The notes beneath the pieces are model-generated. The model made no database searches and was not told the origin of the DNA. It saw only the letters and a list, made by a program, of their open reading frames with translations. A stretch of DNA of 64,000 nt from Halicephalobus mephisto. Its lineage: Eukaryota > Nematoda > Chromadorea > Rhabditida > Panagrolaimidae. The stretch is from NCBI GenBank assembly GCA_009193035.1, contig SWDT01000183.1:1-64000 (forward strand), read 5' to 3'. The first letter of the stretch is position 1, and the number at the start of each line of letters is the position of its first letter. Shown here one piece after another: positions 46,995 through 64,000 of this stretch. Both the position numbers and the translations under genes were made by a program.

Positions 46995-49900
46995 TTAATC
47001 ACTTTCTTCAGAAAGATTTAATTCACTTGGTTTTAAATTTTTTTTATTAACTTCTTTTTTTTGGAATTTTTCTGGAGGAGGTCCAAAATCATCATCATCA
47101 GAAAAATCGTCTAATTTAGAAAATTTACAAATATTTTTTTCATTTTTCTTGGTATTTCTTGATTTCGATAATTTTTTCAAAGCAATATTTACTCTTTTTG
47201 TCGGAAGTAATCTTAATTCATCTCCAGAAAAAATTATATTTTGACCAAATCCAGTAATTCTTGTTTGATATGATTGTAATTTATTCTGCAAAAATTCATT
47301 CCAATTTTTGAAAGAATTGTGAGTTTTTTCATGAAATTCCTTCAAATTCCATCCAATTGAATTCCATAAAAATAATTCAAATTCGGTAAAATTAATTTTT
47401 TCCCATTTAAATTCAGAATTATTTGAATTAATTGTTGGTTTACAGTAAGCCTCAAATACAGCCCTATTGGGAAAAGATTCTAATGCTTCTTTATCGTTGG
47501 ATTTTTCAACAGCTTTTCTTAATTTAATTCTTGTCGAAGATTCTGTAAATTTTTTCATTTTTGACGATTTTGGAGAATTTTCAAATTCACATTTACTATC
47601 GAGCCATTTTCTAATTGATTTCAAAATTTCAAAAGCATCATCTTCATTGTTTGATCCTTTTCCAGAAAATTCCGCAACCATTTCCAAAGCCGTAACAATT
47701 CCAACATTATCCAAACCTCTCGTATAATCACCACCAGCTAACATTGTCAAAACAATAAAATCAAATTTCGTAAGACCTAAAAAATTTTAAAAATAAAAAA
47801 CAAATTTAAAAAAAACTAACCAATTTTTTTTTCAATTAAATTTCCATCAAAAAAATGAACATTCCTTTTTCGACTGAACATATTTTTGTAAATTTTTCTA
47901 CCTCCAAAAAGCCAAATATCCGAGTCATCTGTCACAACTCCTTCAACGAGTCCCAGACGTTCCAATTCCGCACATTGCGCTTCAGCTTCGCCAGGGGCAA
48001 CAATGTAAGGAAGTCCCAGTAATGTTAATAATTGCTGACATTCAGAATATATTCCTTTTTCGTCCACTTTCGTAGAATCAATCAAATCTTCATCTTTTTT
48101 AATAAAATTTAATTCATTGTCATCATCTGAGTCTTCAATCTGTATTACTTTGTCTTCTGCCTTCGAATCCACAGGAATTTCCTGACTTTCAGATTCCACA
48201 ACATCAAGTGGAACCACTTCCATGTCAGAATCATCAGAAGAATCAAGAGTTATCGTAGAAGGTGAATTAGATTCTAAAATCACATTATTGTAAAAAATTC
48301 AAAATTACCATCATTACAAAGTTGTTATTGCAGAATTTCCTAATAAGGTAATCTTCGCAGCAATTTTCGCTTTGTAGGAGACGTATTTTGTGATTTCATA
48401 TAATCTCGTAAACAATACTTAAAAAATATATCTTAAATAGCTTTAGAAACATAAATTAGAATCAAATGGAATACAAAGCCATATATCCATTTTTGAAAGT
48501 TAACAACTATATATAAAAAGATTAATAATTAAAGCAGTATGTCTAAAATTGTAGTAATCTACTAAAAATGTTACTTATGCTGATTTGTTATATAAACATT
48601 TAAAGTAGTATAATTAAAATCACAGTAATTAGCCGAAAATATTACCGATGTTAATTTGTCATATAAATATTAATAAACATTTAAAATATTATAATTAAAA
48701 TTACAGTAATTAGCCGGAAATATTACCGATGTTAATTTGTCATATAAATATTAATAAATATTTAAAATATTATAATTAAAATTACAGTAATTAGCCGGAA
48801 ATATTACTGATGTTAATTTGTCATATAAATATTAATAAACATTTAAAATATTATGTCTAAAATTGTAGTAATCTACTGAAAATATTACTTATGTTAACTC
48901 GTTATTTTTTGAGTCTATTAATATAATATAAACTTACTTTTCTTGTTTAATTTTTCCATAAAGTTCTCGATTGCAGTGGATTTGGTTAATCCGGCATCAA
49001 GGAACTCCCTATCGACGGTACTGCTGGACGGTTTTTCACTTGATATGATGTTCATCGTTTCTTCCAAATCGTCATCACTTGGAGATTTCTCACTTTCTTC
49101 AATTGGCCGAACTTCTTGATCAATTTCTTCTTCGTTTTTGTAGTATTGTTGTCGAACTTGTTCGACGAATTTGTTCCAATTCCCGATTCTTGGTTTTTCG
49201 ATGGTTTTGTCCGATTCGTTTTTTTCGGATTTCTCATGAGTCAGCAAGTGTCCTCTGGAATGAGCATCGACAACAACAGTTTTGAGTTTTTTATCCTCTA
49301 ACTTTGCGGATTGATGGATTTTTTCTTTTCTCAAGGCGTCGATTTCAGAGTTGACTTTCACCCGCTGCAAAACTCGTTGTCGTTGGAAATTCGCAAAATC
49401 ATCAGGATTTTCTGGAATGTCCTGATCGTTTAGCTTCTTTTGTTTCATTTTTTGCTTCACGTCAGCTAGAAAAGCGATTCTTTCGTCCCTGGAAACCAGA
49501 TCGTGATATCCGGCGAGGAAGTCGTCTTCTACAGTAACTGGTTTCCTGGAAAGTAGGTATTATAGTAGAAAAGTAAGGATGGATTACTTCGGAGAAGCCT
49601 GTTTCAACGGCTCATCTGGCAAAAGAAACAAATCGTCCTCGACCCCGAGCTGGACGGGGCCCAACGAACGTCCGGTTTCCGCCGCTTCCTTCAGCGCTCT
49701 TTTCTGCTGCTTATTGATCGTGATTTCGTCTACATAACGACGAAGTTGTCTGTCACGCTGAAGGAACAAATACCACGTAATATTGATATATGGAAAACTC
49801 ACCAAAACGTGCTTTTTGAAAATTGGAATTTTTTCTCCGTCAAAAACGAAAACTGGCCTAACTTTGAAAAAAACCAATTTCGCAATTCTGTTAATCAACA

Positions 49901-50109
49901 AAACAAGATGAGGAGACCTCGAATCACTTCCATGGGCACTAAATCCATGAGCAGCTTGATGGAGCCAAAGCGAAATATCTGGGAATGGATTAAAGTTGAT
50001 ATATGAAATCCCGAAACTCACCGACAGCCAATCGCTTTCCTTCCAGAGATTCCAACGTCACCGGCTGAGCTGTGGGTTCCAGAATCTGCCACAATCCCTG
50101 GACTCCCAT
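46995..50109 (-). CDS. xpg-1: XPG/ERCC5 structure-specific endonuclease, 758 aa
   Basis: Exons 50022-50109, 49803-49978, 49588-49757, 48938-49545, 47821-48273 and 46995-47776; three introns are 42-45 bp. The start [12 protein letters not shown] is the invariant N-terminus of the family. N-domain metal residues are visible at D30 (LAVDIS) and D76 (FVFDGE). After an acidic spacer, the internal domain has [12 protein letters not shown] (about 440-451) and [11 protein letters not shown], then [11 protein letters not shown] of the helix-hairpin-helix region. The tail is Lys-rich and acidic. XPG makes the 3' incision in nucleotide-excision repair. The spacer (about 310 aa) is much shorter than in human XPG but still acidic, as expected for TFIIH/RPA contacts. 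An acceptor (TTCCAG) lies 10 nt before the ATG. Confidence 0.95.
48535..48895. repeat. 81-bp tandem array in an XPG intron
   Basis: TAATTAGCCGGAAATATTAC followed by GATGTTAATTTGTCATATAA recurs at 48626, 48707 and 48788, with diverged units on both sides. The period is 81 bp. Confidence 0.85.
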
Positions 50110-50941
50110 GACGTTCCGAGCTGGAAGTTACAGAAACAGAAAAAACAGAAAATTTCACACATCATCTAACAATTTTCGCGGCAGGAACCGACGAGATCGG
50201 CAGTTTCCTACTTTTTTGAAATAAATGAATTTTTTTAATTTTCAGAATTTCAAATTGAACTTTAAAGAATCAGAAGACTGATGGAGAATCATCCACATCA
50301 TCCAGGTACTTTCGCGTTAGAAACCGATGAGGTTGGTTTTTTTTTACTTTTTTAGATATTTTGTCTTTTCAGTTTTCTCTTAATTCCCAAAATCACAAGT
50401 TGACGGTTTCAGAATCAAAAAACTGATAGAATCATGCATATCATGTGGGCATTTTCGTGCTAAAATCAACATTCGAAAATTTTTATTTTTAAAAACCATA
50501 TATCAACTTGATTTTTTTTAATTTTAAAGATTTCATAGAATCAGAAGATAAATCTAGAATTCCATATATCTATTTACTTTCGTGCTAGAAACCATATATG
50601 AACTTGATTTTTTTTAAAATTTTTATAACTGATTTTAGAAAATCAGAAATACGGAATTCCATATATTTATTTACTTTCGTGCTAGAAATCAACTTTTATA
50701 TTTTAAACTTTTTATTTTAAAAAACCATATATGAACTTTTTTTTAATTTTTGAGATGTCGAAATCTACTTTGAGAATCGAAAAGTCAAACATTTCTATTT
50801 TCGTGTTAATAATGAATAATATTTATATTAAAAATTTACGTTTAAAAAATCAACTTTTTCGATTTTTTCCTTCACTGTCTCCAGATCTTAATTTTTTATT
50901 TTCAGCTATATCATTAGAAATGCAAAATGAACTCATCCAGA
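50110..50941. repeat. Spacer between protease 3' end and XPG 5' end
   Basis: Degenerate units containing TTTCGTGCTAGAAACCATAT and AGAATCAGAAGA recur every 100-130 bp from about 50200 to 50730. Both flanking genes are on the minus strand 830 bp apart. I see no exon. Confidence 0.5.
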
Positions 50942-52894
50942 TCAAGCGAGGATTCCGATAGGCTCGTCTTCGATCCCGCAGGAATTGACGCCTCTGGCGA
51001 ATCTTACGTATCCGTGCTCAATACCGTAACTCTGTCCCCATGAGTTCTTGACGATCCAGTATTTTTCTCCGTCTTCTGTCTGGTCGTATCCGACGATCAA
51101 CAAAGCATGAAGACCCAGGACCCGGAATTTGCAGTCGTACGGGGAGGGGTTGTAGATTCCTCCTTTGTAGGGCTTCATCGTCGGAGGAACGCTGATTCCG
51201 ACGTTGACAGGACCGTAAGTCAGCAACCAGTCGATTATGGCGTCTTCCGTCGGATTCAGCCAGTAAGCGACGTCGAGTTTCGTCCTTTCCTGTCCGCTCA
51301 AGGCGCAGGTGTTCTGTCGATGGGCCACATAAGGATAAGCGTCCTCAGTCATCAAGCCTTGTTCATGGACAAATCTAAAAGCTTTATCCACATCCCCACC
51401 GTTACAGGCATTGTTCTCAAGATTACAGTCCAGCAGTTCCTGTTCACTCAAGCTCCTCAACTTGCCGTGGGCGATGGCGTAGGCACATTCCACCGTGGCT
51501 ACTGTAGCGAAGGCCCAACAAGACCCACACCCGTTCTGGTTCTTGACAGGGGTAACTACCCCCTTCTCCCTCCAGTCGAACCTCAGAGGGACGTTCGAGA
51601 CAGTTTTTGCCAGTTTATGTTCGATTTTTTTTATAAAAGTCCCGTGTTTTTTTAAATTTTCGAAGTAATCCAAAGGCAAAAGTATCTGAAATTTAGAATT
51701 CCCGAAAATAACTACGGTATAACTTACTTTTTTGAATTCTTCGTCGGTCATGTCGGAGAACTCGTTGATACCGTATTCCGTGCCGGACTCGTCTTCATTG
51801 AGGTCTTCGATTTCTTTGATTTTATTCAAAAAAATTAATTTTCGTCTGATTTCGTCCTGTTCGTCGATGTATTCTTTGTTAAATTTTTTTTTGAATTTTT
51901 CAAATTCGGAAGAATGAGTTTCGTAATAAGGATGAGCAATCAAGTCGTTGTGGAGTTTGTCGTTGATCAAATTCCGAAGTCTTTCGTTTTCCATCGTGAG
52001 TTCCTGATTCAGAAGCTGCTGTGTCAGAACCAGGAACCCCATCGTGATGACCAAAAAAACAACCGCCACTTTCAGGGATTTCAACGCGAACTTCTCTATC
52101 CAAGCCGTGCTGAAAGTTCTAAACTTTTCAAAAATTCGAAATTTTGCATTTAAAAAATTCAAAATTTTATAAAAATCCGAAATTTTGCATTTAAAAAAAA
52201 TTAAAATTCGAAATTTTATATTTAAAAAATTCAAAATTTTATAAAAATCCGAAATTTTGTATTTAAAAAAGTTAAAATTTTATAAAAATTCGAAATTTTG
52301 TATTTAAAAAAGTTAAAATTTTATAAAAATTCGAAAATCCGGAATTTTGTATTTAAAAAAAGTTAAAATTTTCAAAAATTTGAAATTTGTAAAAATCAAA
52401 AAAATTAAAAAAATTAAAAAAATTAAAAAATTAAAAAATTCGAAATTTTCAAAAATTAAAAATTTATATTTTTAAGAATTTGAAATTTTAAAATTATTTT
52501 AGGATATTGTGGAAGGTTATAGAATTTCAGAAAAAATTGAAACAATCTGGAGTCTGGAGGATTCTGGAATTTTCTGTTGAGATAATTTTCAAAAAAAAGT
52601 TTTTAATTTTAAAAATGCAAAAATCCCAATTGGCATCGATTCACTTTTCGCCAAAGATTCAATTTTGATAAAATTTCCACTTTGCCAAAATTCATTTTTT
52701 AAATTTTCCAAAATCATGAAATTTTTGAAATCCAAAAAAACTTGAAATTTTTGAAATTTCGCAATAATTTTCGTTTTTAATTTTTATAAAATTGCGATTT
52801 CGAAAATTTGAATTTAATAAACTTACTCATTTTCGGAATTTTCAATGAGCAGATTCGTCGATGGATTTTTGTGATCCGTGTAAATCCTCGTCAT
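50942..52894 (-). CDS. Membrane-anchored papain-family cysteine protease, 397 aa
   Basis: Exons 52827-52894, 51728-52109 and 50942-51685; the second intron is 42 bp and in frame. A short cytosolic N-terminus is followed by one transmembrane helix (about 36-53), making a type II membrane protein rather than a secreted one. The inhibitory prodomain has a cathepsin L-type ERFNIN-like helix (about 95-125) and GINEFSDMT. The mature part starts near residue 182 (PLRFDWREKG). Catalytic residues are C206 (GCGSCWAF), H343 and N364 (NSWG), with Q200 for the oxyanion hole. The residue before the active His is Leu in GLHALL, where Asn is common. The N-terminal exon joins in phase and supplies the only good start; upstream of the ATG lies a TTTTAG acceptor 6 nt away. 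Likely lysosomal/endosomal or surface protease. Confidence 0.9.
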
Positions 52895-57865
<4,971 letters not shown>

Positions 57866-58604
57866 CCATCGAAATTTAAAAAACGCTTCGCTTTTTAAAA
57901 ATGATGTCAAAAGTTCATCTGCTTCTATGTTCCGTTTTTTAAAAGTTGAAATTCAAAGTTCAAAGTCAAAATTAGGCATTTTCGTTCCAAAACAACATGA
58001 ATTTTTCTATTCCAAAAATCAATCGTACCTAAATTGATATCTGCATTTTTTAAATTTAAAAACGACTCCATGTTTCAACGCGAAAAGTTGAAATTTTGAA
58101 AGTCGTATCCTAACACGAAAAGTTGAAATCTTAAAAGTTATATCCTAACGCGAAAAGTTGAAATCTTAAAAGTTATATCCTAACACGAAAAGTTGAAATC
58201 TTAAAAGTTATATCCTAACACGAAAAGTTCAAATTTCAGAAATTGCATCTTAACACGAAAAGTTCAAATCTTAAAAATTGTATCCTAACACGAAAATCCC
58301 AAATTTCAAAATTCATGTCTTAAAGCAAAAATTATAAATTTTAACTTTGAATTCTGATTTTCAACTTTAACAAAAATGAAATTCTGATCATTAGATTTCG
58401 CTTCATGCTTAATTAAAATGGGAGAACAAAGTAAATCAAAGCTGCCATTCTAATATCAACTACAAAATAATTCCAAAATTTTATAAATTCAAACAAAAAA
58501 ATTCAAAATTCCATATAAAAACCCTAAATCACAAAACTTTTATACCATAAATTCCACACCATAAATACCACTATCCAATATCCTAAAAACCATACCCGTC
58601 AATT
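57866..58604. repeat. Tail-to-tail spacer with a 35-bp minisatellite
   Basis: Between the tubulin and ATR stop codons, the unit TCCTAACACGAAAAGTTGAA followed by ATCTTAAAAGTTATA repeats about seven times from about 58075 to 58300, the later units degraded. No exon is seen. Positions 58480-58600 are the ATR 3' flank. Confidence 0.8.
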
Positions 58605-61600
58605 TCACAAATGTGGATTCCATCCAAAATACATATCAGCTAAAATCTGCATATCAGTTGCCATTCTAATCAACTGATCTACTTGACCTTCTACACTCAT
58701 CGGTATAACACTTTTCGTCAACGGATGATATTTCCTCGTCGCAATTGTGCCTTCTAATCTCGATCTAATCAAATCAATTTCTTCTCTTGATTGTTTAGGA
58801 CCATTACCTTCAACATTCTGATTATTTTTCGTATGTCTCATTTGTTGATTTCTTTGTTCTATTTTATCCCATTCCAACAACGGATCATAAATAAATGTCT
58901 GCAATACAGTACCTAACATTTCTCTTTCTTCCCTTAGTACTCTCATCACAATTTCACAAGATTTCCTAAACGATCCCTCAACTCCTGTCGGTCCAAATCC
59001 ATCCACAATATTCCTTGTCAATCTAAATGGTACTCTTTCCGGAACAGGCAAATCTTCACCTTTGTTAAATAAAACATTAAAATCAACATGACAAATTTCA
59101 CCATTAGTACAATCAACAAGTATATTTTCTCCATGTCTATCTCCAAGTCCCAAAACAAATCCAACCATACTCATAGCTGCTGCTGTTCTCGTAAATGCCA
59201 ATCTAGCACCATACCATTTACAAGGATCAGGAAAATTATTCCTTAAATATTCAGCCATTTTCAATGGAGTATTTTCACACATCTGTTTAAAAAAATTCTG
59301 TCGTTTTTCAGGATCACCTTTAATAGTCTGCCACGTTGCCATTTTTCCTGAATGATCTATTCCAGACGCTACTGCTTGTCGAAAATGAATAAGATTAGGA
59401 ACCCATTCAATAATACCACCTTTACCTTGGAGAGGAATCACACAATATGTTCTAATATGCAGTTGTCTTCTTCTAGCTTCTGGATCCCTCAAAAGTAACG
59501 TGTTCACCGTTCTACAAAAATCCAGACATCTTGCATCTTTTCTTAATTCATCATTCCTTTTCGCAATGAGTGGATATTTAATTCCATTAGATCCAATCAT
59601 TGTAATTTTCTTTGGTTTTTCAAGTGAGCCAAATGTCTGAAAAATAAAATTAAAATCTCCACAAATTTCAAAAAATCTAAAAATTAACTTTCCTATTACT
59701 GTACAACAATCTAACTTACAATTAACAAACCTAAAACTACAAATCACACGGTAACCTAACATTAAATACCATACCATAATCTAAGACTACAAATCATACG
59801 GTAACCTAGCATTAAATACCATACCATAGTCTAAAACTACAAATCATACTGAAACCTAACATTAAATACCACACTATAGTCTAAAACTACAAATCATACG
59901 GTAATATGAAATTACAAATCATACTGAAATCTAACATTAAATGCCATACTATAGTCTAAAACTACAAATCATATGGTAATATGAAATTACAAATCATACT
60001 GAAACCTAACATTAAATATCACACTATAGTCTAAAACTACAAATCATACTGAAACCTAACATTAAATACCATACTATAGTCTAACACTACAAATCACATT
60101 GTAACCTAATATCAAATACCATACTGTAATAAAAAACTCACATAATATTCATCTTCAAATCCAGTAATATAAATAGTTTCATCAGACGGTTCACGTACTT
60201 CAATTTGTGAAGCCAAAAAAGTTGGCATTTGTTTTTCAACCATCGAAATAAACGGTACACTAACTTTTACCGTATTATTTTTAAAGTAATTCGATAAACC
60301 AGAAAATTTTTTATTAAAGTCCTTCGAAATTCCTTGTTTACTATGAGTGTCTTCTGCAACTCCAATAAGTCTACTAGCAACATAATTATAATGTTTAATT
60401 AATTCATTAAAATTATGTCTTGATTTATCTTGATTTTTCAATTTCTCAAATATCGAATTTGTTCTTTGATGTCGTTGAGTTCCTTCACCAGCTCTATAAC
60501 TCGCAATAATCTGCCACATACATTCATGTGGATACCGATTCATCAATTGAATAATCATTTCTTTCAACAATTCAAATGTGACATTTGATGGATGACATAT
60601 ATGCGAAACCAATTGTGGAAAAGCAATAAAAAAACAATAATCATCAGTTGTGTAAAATGCATGTTTCATAATTTCCGCCACAGTTTGATTAGGACCAATA
60701 TCCGGAATTTTCGAACTTTTTCTTTTTCCAGTCGTTTTGTTACATCCTTGTTCACTAGTCAAATTAGATTGTAAAGCAGTAAAATCAAACCAAATAGTCA
60801 ATAACCTCGGCATAACATGTAACATATACCGTCTACCAGTAGCTAGGACTTTAATATACGACGTCAGAGCAATTTTAACGTTATCCAAAACCGTCTAAAA
60901 TTTAAAACCAAACAATTACAAAAATCAAAAATGAGTATTTTTACGAAAATTTGCCTGCCCCAACTTTCTAAAACTTGCTAAAAATCACAGTAACCTAAAC
61001 GTTAATTTTAATCTCTCACAACAATTATTTCGCAATCAATAGTATATTATAAAAAATCAAATTTTTACAACATACTGCTGAAGCGAATTTTTAAAAATCC
61101 CAAAAACTACAGTAACTAAAGGTTTCAATTTTGTATAATAATCATAATAATAGTAATTCTTACTCACTTTTTAGGGATATTTCTTGCTTAAATAAATCTC
61201 AAAACTTCTAAATCAAAATACAGTAGAACTTGGATATAAGGTACCCTTTGGAACCGACCAAAGCGTATGTTATAACAAAGGATATATTAGAGGGGGTAAC
61301 TTTGAAGGCAGACTAACCAAACTCACTCACTCAGACCGTATGCTATAACGTGAGATATACTATAACGGGAATATCTCATATCCAAGTTCTACTGTATATA
61401 AAACAATTTCTTACCCACTTTTAAGTCAATTTTCATACATGAAATTACTAAAAAACACCCAAAAAATCCACAATTAATACTTAAAAAAAATACATTATTT
61501 CATTATTAAAAAAACTTACATTATCCCTCATATAATAACTACGATCATAGAAAACTGCAAATCTATAAGCCAACATTTCACTTGTCTGTGGACCTTGTGG

Positions 61601-64000
61601 AATTTTCTGATCTCGTTCATATATATACCTAAATATTCTGTATAATTCTTTCGTATTTGCTGTATAGGCTTTTTCCATAAATTCAGTCAAAACAATTCCA
61701 GCATTTACAAAATCTTCTCTTTCTTTATCCGGCAAAATAATTCGTTGATATTCAATACCTTTATTTCTAAGATATTTTGCTTGAATAATATCTGCTTTTT
61801 TAATTTCATTTTCCATTTCTTTCATAAGAACAGGAAAATGTCTTTTCATAGCTTTTTTCAACATAGCAACAGCATCACTTTGTTCACCTTTCTGAAACAA
61901 GTATCTAGAATGTTCAATATCTATTTGTAATTCATTCGAAACTTGTAGATTTCTTGCATCATTTAAATGTGACCATGCAGTTGACAAATGACCTGCTTGT
62001 CTAGCCAATTTACAACTTTCCAACGAATAAGCACATATAACTTCCGTATTTACCGGATTTGCCATTTTTAATAAACTTCTTCTTACAGAATAAATAGGCT
62101 CCAGTACACTACTACATTGAATCACATTTTCACTTCTAATTTCCCAAGTATTAAGTAAACTTTGAATCGGTTTTTTAGACAACTTTGAAGGAAACAATTT
62201 CAAAACATTAGCACCATCTTCTATTTCAAACAACGTATGCAGCCGTTTTATGTGATGATAAGCCTGAGAATACGTATCCGCATCATCCATCGTCACTGCT
62301 TGAAGAGATTCCACAACTTGTTTTCTTGCTTTCTTAATACTAGTCTCAAATCCAGTTATTGATTGTTCATTAATACTTGACAAAATAGCCGCTACATGAG
62401 CTCCCCAAGAATTCACAAATATTCCATTTTTTAATTTTTCTTTTAAAAATTCCCAATCTTCAACACGATAAGCAGCTTCCATTTCATAATTTTGAAGTTT
62501 TTGAAAAATCAAACCTTCTTCATTATTTTTCAATGATGATGCTGTTGTGTATGCCAAATGTGGTTGATTTAATCTCAACAAACATTTAACAAGTGAAACT
62601 TTTTGTAATGGCGTTTTTTGATACAATGGTAAAGCTTCCGTATAATCACCTATTGCTTCAAATGCAACAACTTGTTCACATGGCAAAGGTGTAGCTGATA
62701 ATTTAATTGTATCAAATGCTCCCAAAACACCATCAACATCGCCTAATTGGAAGTAAATTTTCTAAAAATAATCAATTATTTAAAAGTTACAAAAATCCCA
62801 AAAACACAATAGTTCATTTCCCAACTCCCATTAATTTCAAAATTATTTTTTAAATCATTTTTTAGTTAAATTAGCGTATTAATTCAACTACCAAAAACTA
62901 GTTCAAAACTTATAAAACAATCAATATCGAAATCATTAAATTTTTACACAACAATTATCAATTATTTAAAAGTTACAAAAATTCCAAAAACACAATAGTT
63001 CATTTCCCAACTCCCATTAATTTCAAAATTATTTTTTAAATCATTTTTTAGTTAAATTAGCGTATTAATTCAACTACCAAAAACTAGTCCAAAATATATA
63101 AAACAATCAATATCGAAATCATTAAATTTTTACACAACAACTGAATGGATCAATTTATCCTAAAGTTGCAAGCAACCTGCAAATTTGATTTCAATATCAA
63201 TTGTCTAACTACTGCAATTTTCAAACTTTGATTTCAATACCAACTTCAAAACTGATATAAAAACTAAAAAAACCTCATAAAATAAGAAAATACTTCAAAT
63301 AAACAATTATCATAAAACCAAAATACACAAACCTCCAACATATAAAATCCTTCTCGTTCAAATTTTGCTTCCTCCATCGTCATCGGCATTCCATATTGTT
63401 CTAACCATCTCAATGCCCTACAGGAAGAGCAATATTTCACCGCTACAGCTACACTTAACAATATATTTGAATTTTCAATTTTTTTCCCTATAATTTCTGT
63501 CAAAAATTCCGAAATAATAGCAGATGCTGATTTCTTTGTTGAATTATCCACTAATTGAAGATTAAATTTGTCAATAAATTCAATAATTTGAAAACAAGTA
63601 TGAGCAGCTAATCGAATCCAATTATCTTCAGAATTTAATGCAACTTCAAAAACAGCATGAATTTCATAAATAGCTTCACTTCTTACAGTAGTACTTCTTT
63701 CCAACAACGATTGAAGAATAACCTGAGGCAACATTAACTGTGGTAATCGAAAATCTCCACTGTGCCAAATCGCTTGAAGTGCTTTAAAAACTCGAGAAAG
63801 TCTCAAATCTCTAATATTATTAGAAGCAGAAAAGTACCATTGCCAAAGCCAATCCGAATAACTCCCAGCACTCTTCACAAAAGGCCTAAAAGCAATAAAA
63901 AATCAAGAACAATCATTAAAAATCCTCTCGACATAAATGTTTGGGTTTTTTGAAAGATAAAAGAGGAAAATTCACAATTTTGGTTTCAAACAACAATTCC
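58605..64000 (-). CDS. atl-1: ATR checkpoint kinase, C-terminal part (gene runs off the right edge)
   Basis: Visible exons: 63333-63885, 61520-62761, 60142-60894 and 58605-59636, about 1190 aa; the 5' part lies beyond 64000. In order: HEAT/FAT repeats, the start of the kinase lobe (LEKPKKITMIGSNG, then the ATP lysine region LIAKRNDELRKD), RRRQLHIRTYCVIPL, GIIEWVPN, and the catalytic loop LGLGDRHGENIL with the DFG equivalent HVDFN. The FATC end VEGQVDQLIRMATD..YFGWNPHL is the last 33 residues. DFNVLFNKGE and the FATC sequence match ATR rather than ATM, TOR or DNA-PK. ATR senses RPA-coated single-stranded DNA and signals replication stress. All kinase hallmark residues are present. The introns contain a 50-bp tandem array, a mariner MITE and a 182-bp duplication. 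Confidence 0.95.
59690..60135. repeat. About 50-bp tandem array in an ATR intron
   Basis: CTAAAACTACAAATCATACT followed by GAAACCTAACATTAAATACC recurs about eight times. Variants with GGTAATATGAAATTAC are inserted between some units. Confidence 0.85.
61221..61394. mobile_element. Mariner-type MITE, 174 bp, in an ATR intron
   Basis: The inverted ends are CAGTAGAACTTGGATAT and its complement. TA flanks lie at 61219-61220 and 61395-61396. It is non-coding, and its sequence is unrelated to the 95-bp element at 42328 beyond the CAGT start. Confidence 0.8.
62765..63245. repeat. 182-bp tandem duplication plus a relic of the GTTGC..GCAACCTGC array
   Basis: TCAATTATTTAAAAGTTACA begins two units about 182 bp apart (near 62771 and 62953), each running to AAATCATTAAATTTTTACAC. 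They differ by only a few bases, so the duplication is recent. At 63150-63240 a diverged copy of the 138-bp array unit of 28790-29470 follows. Confidence 0.85.

Noticed and set aside
50942..52894. Operon of the protease and XPG genes
   Set aside because: Same strand, but 830 bp apart with repeats between; typical nematode operon spacing is much shorter.
58605..64000. Assignment of the kinase to ATM or TOR
   Set aside because: The FATC end (VEGQVDQLIRMATD.. GWNPHL) and the HVDFNVLFNKGE segment fit ATR best.

Overview
This window is nuclear DNA of a nematode, species not identified. The evidence is the gene content (a seven-transmembrane receptor of the nematode Sra/Sre kind, nematode-type four-pass membrane proteins), very short introns (about 40-48 nt) ending in TTTCAG or TTTTAG, AT-rich non-coding DNA, and splice acceptors lying 6-16 nt upstream of several start codons where no upstream coding exon is seen, as expected for spliced-leader trans-splicing. 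Exon models were built by hand from GT-AG sites; all complete models keep reading frame from start to stop.

Layout: 1-8700 is almost gene-free (a decayed ~137-bp tandem array, long AT-rich stretches, one possible small secreted protein, one tRNA-like relic). 8743-11931 (-) encodes a RING/IBR protein with a transmembrane segment. 12737-15406 (-) encodes a seven-pass chemoreceptor-like protein. 16064-23853 (-) is a CLC chloride channel gene with 13 exons. 24641-25459 (+) is ribosomal protein eS1 (RPS3A). 25996-28555 (+) is a small coiled-coil-like gene of unknown function. 28556-41000 is a repeat-rich region holding four tandem paralogues of a four-transmembrane, LAPTM4-like protein, three with a shared TATA promoter block. 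41657-45025 (-) is quiescin sulfhydryl oxidase (QSOX). 46995-50109 (-) is XPG/ERCC5 nuclease. 50942-52894 (-) is a membrane-anchored papain-family protease. 54088-57865 (+) is beta-tubulin. 58605-64000 (-) is the C-terminal part of ATR kinase, running off the right edge.

Mobile DNA is abundant and mostly non-autonomous: a miniature LTR-type family (about 180-bp terminal repeats, TG..CA ends, 4-5 bp target duplications) in four places; a 1656-bp Tc1/mariner-type palindrome with 722-bp arms in a tubulin intron; small mariner-type MITEs in the QSOX and ATR introns; a Mutator-like MITE at the QSOX stop codon; and an inverted-repeat family shared by the RING-gene and CLC introns. Many unrelated tandem arrays fill introns and spacers. 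Several arrays have a period near 135-139 bp.

The genes do not form one pathway. XPG and ATR both act in the DNA-damage response but are separated by unrelated genes. No operon is proven.
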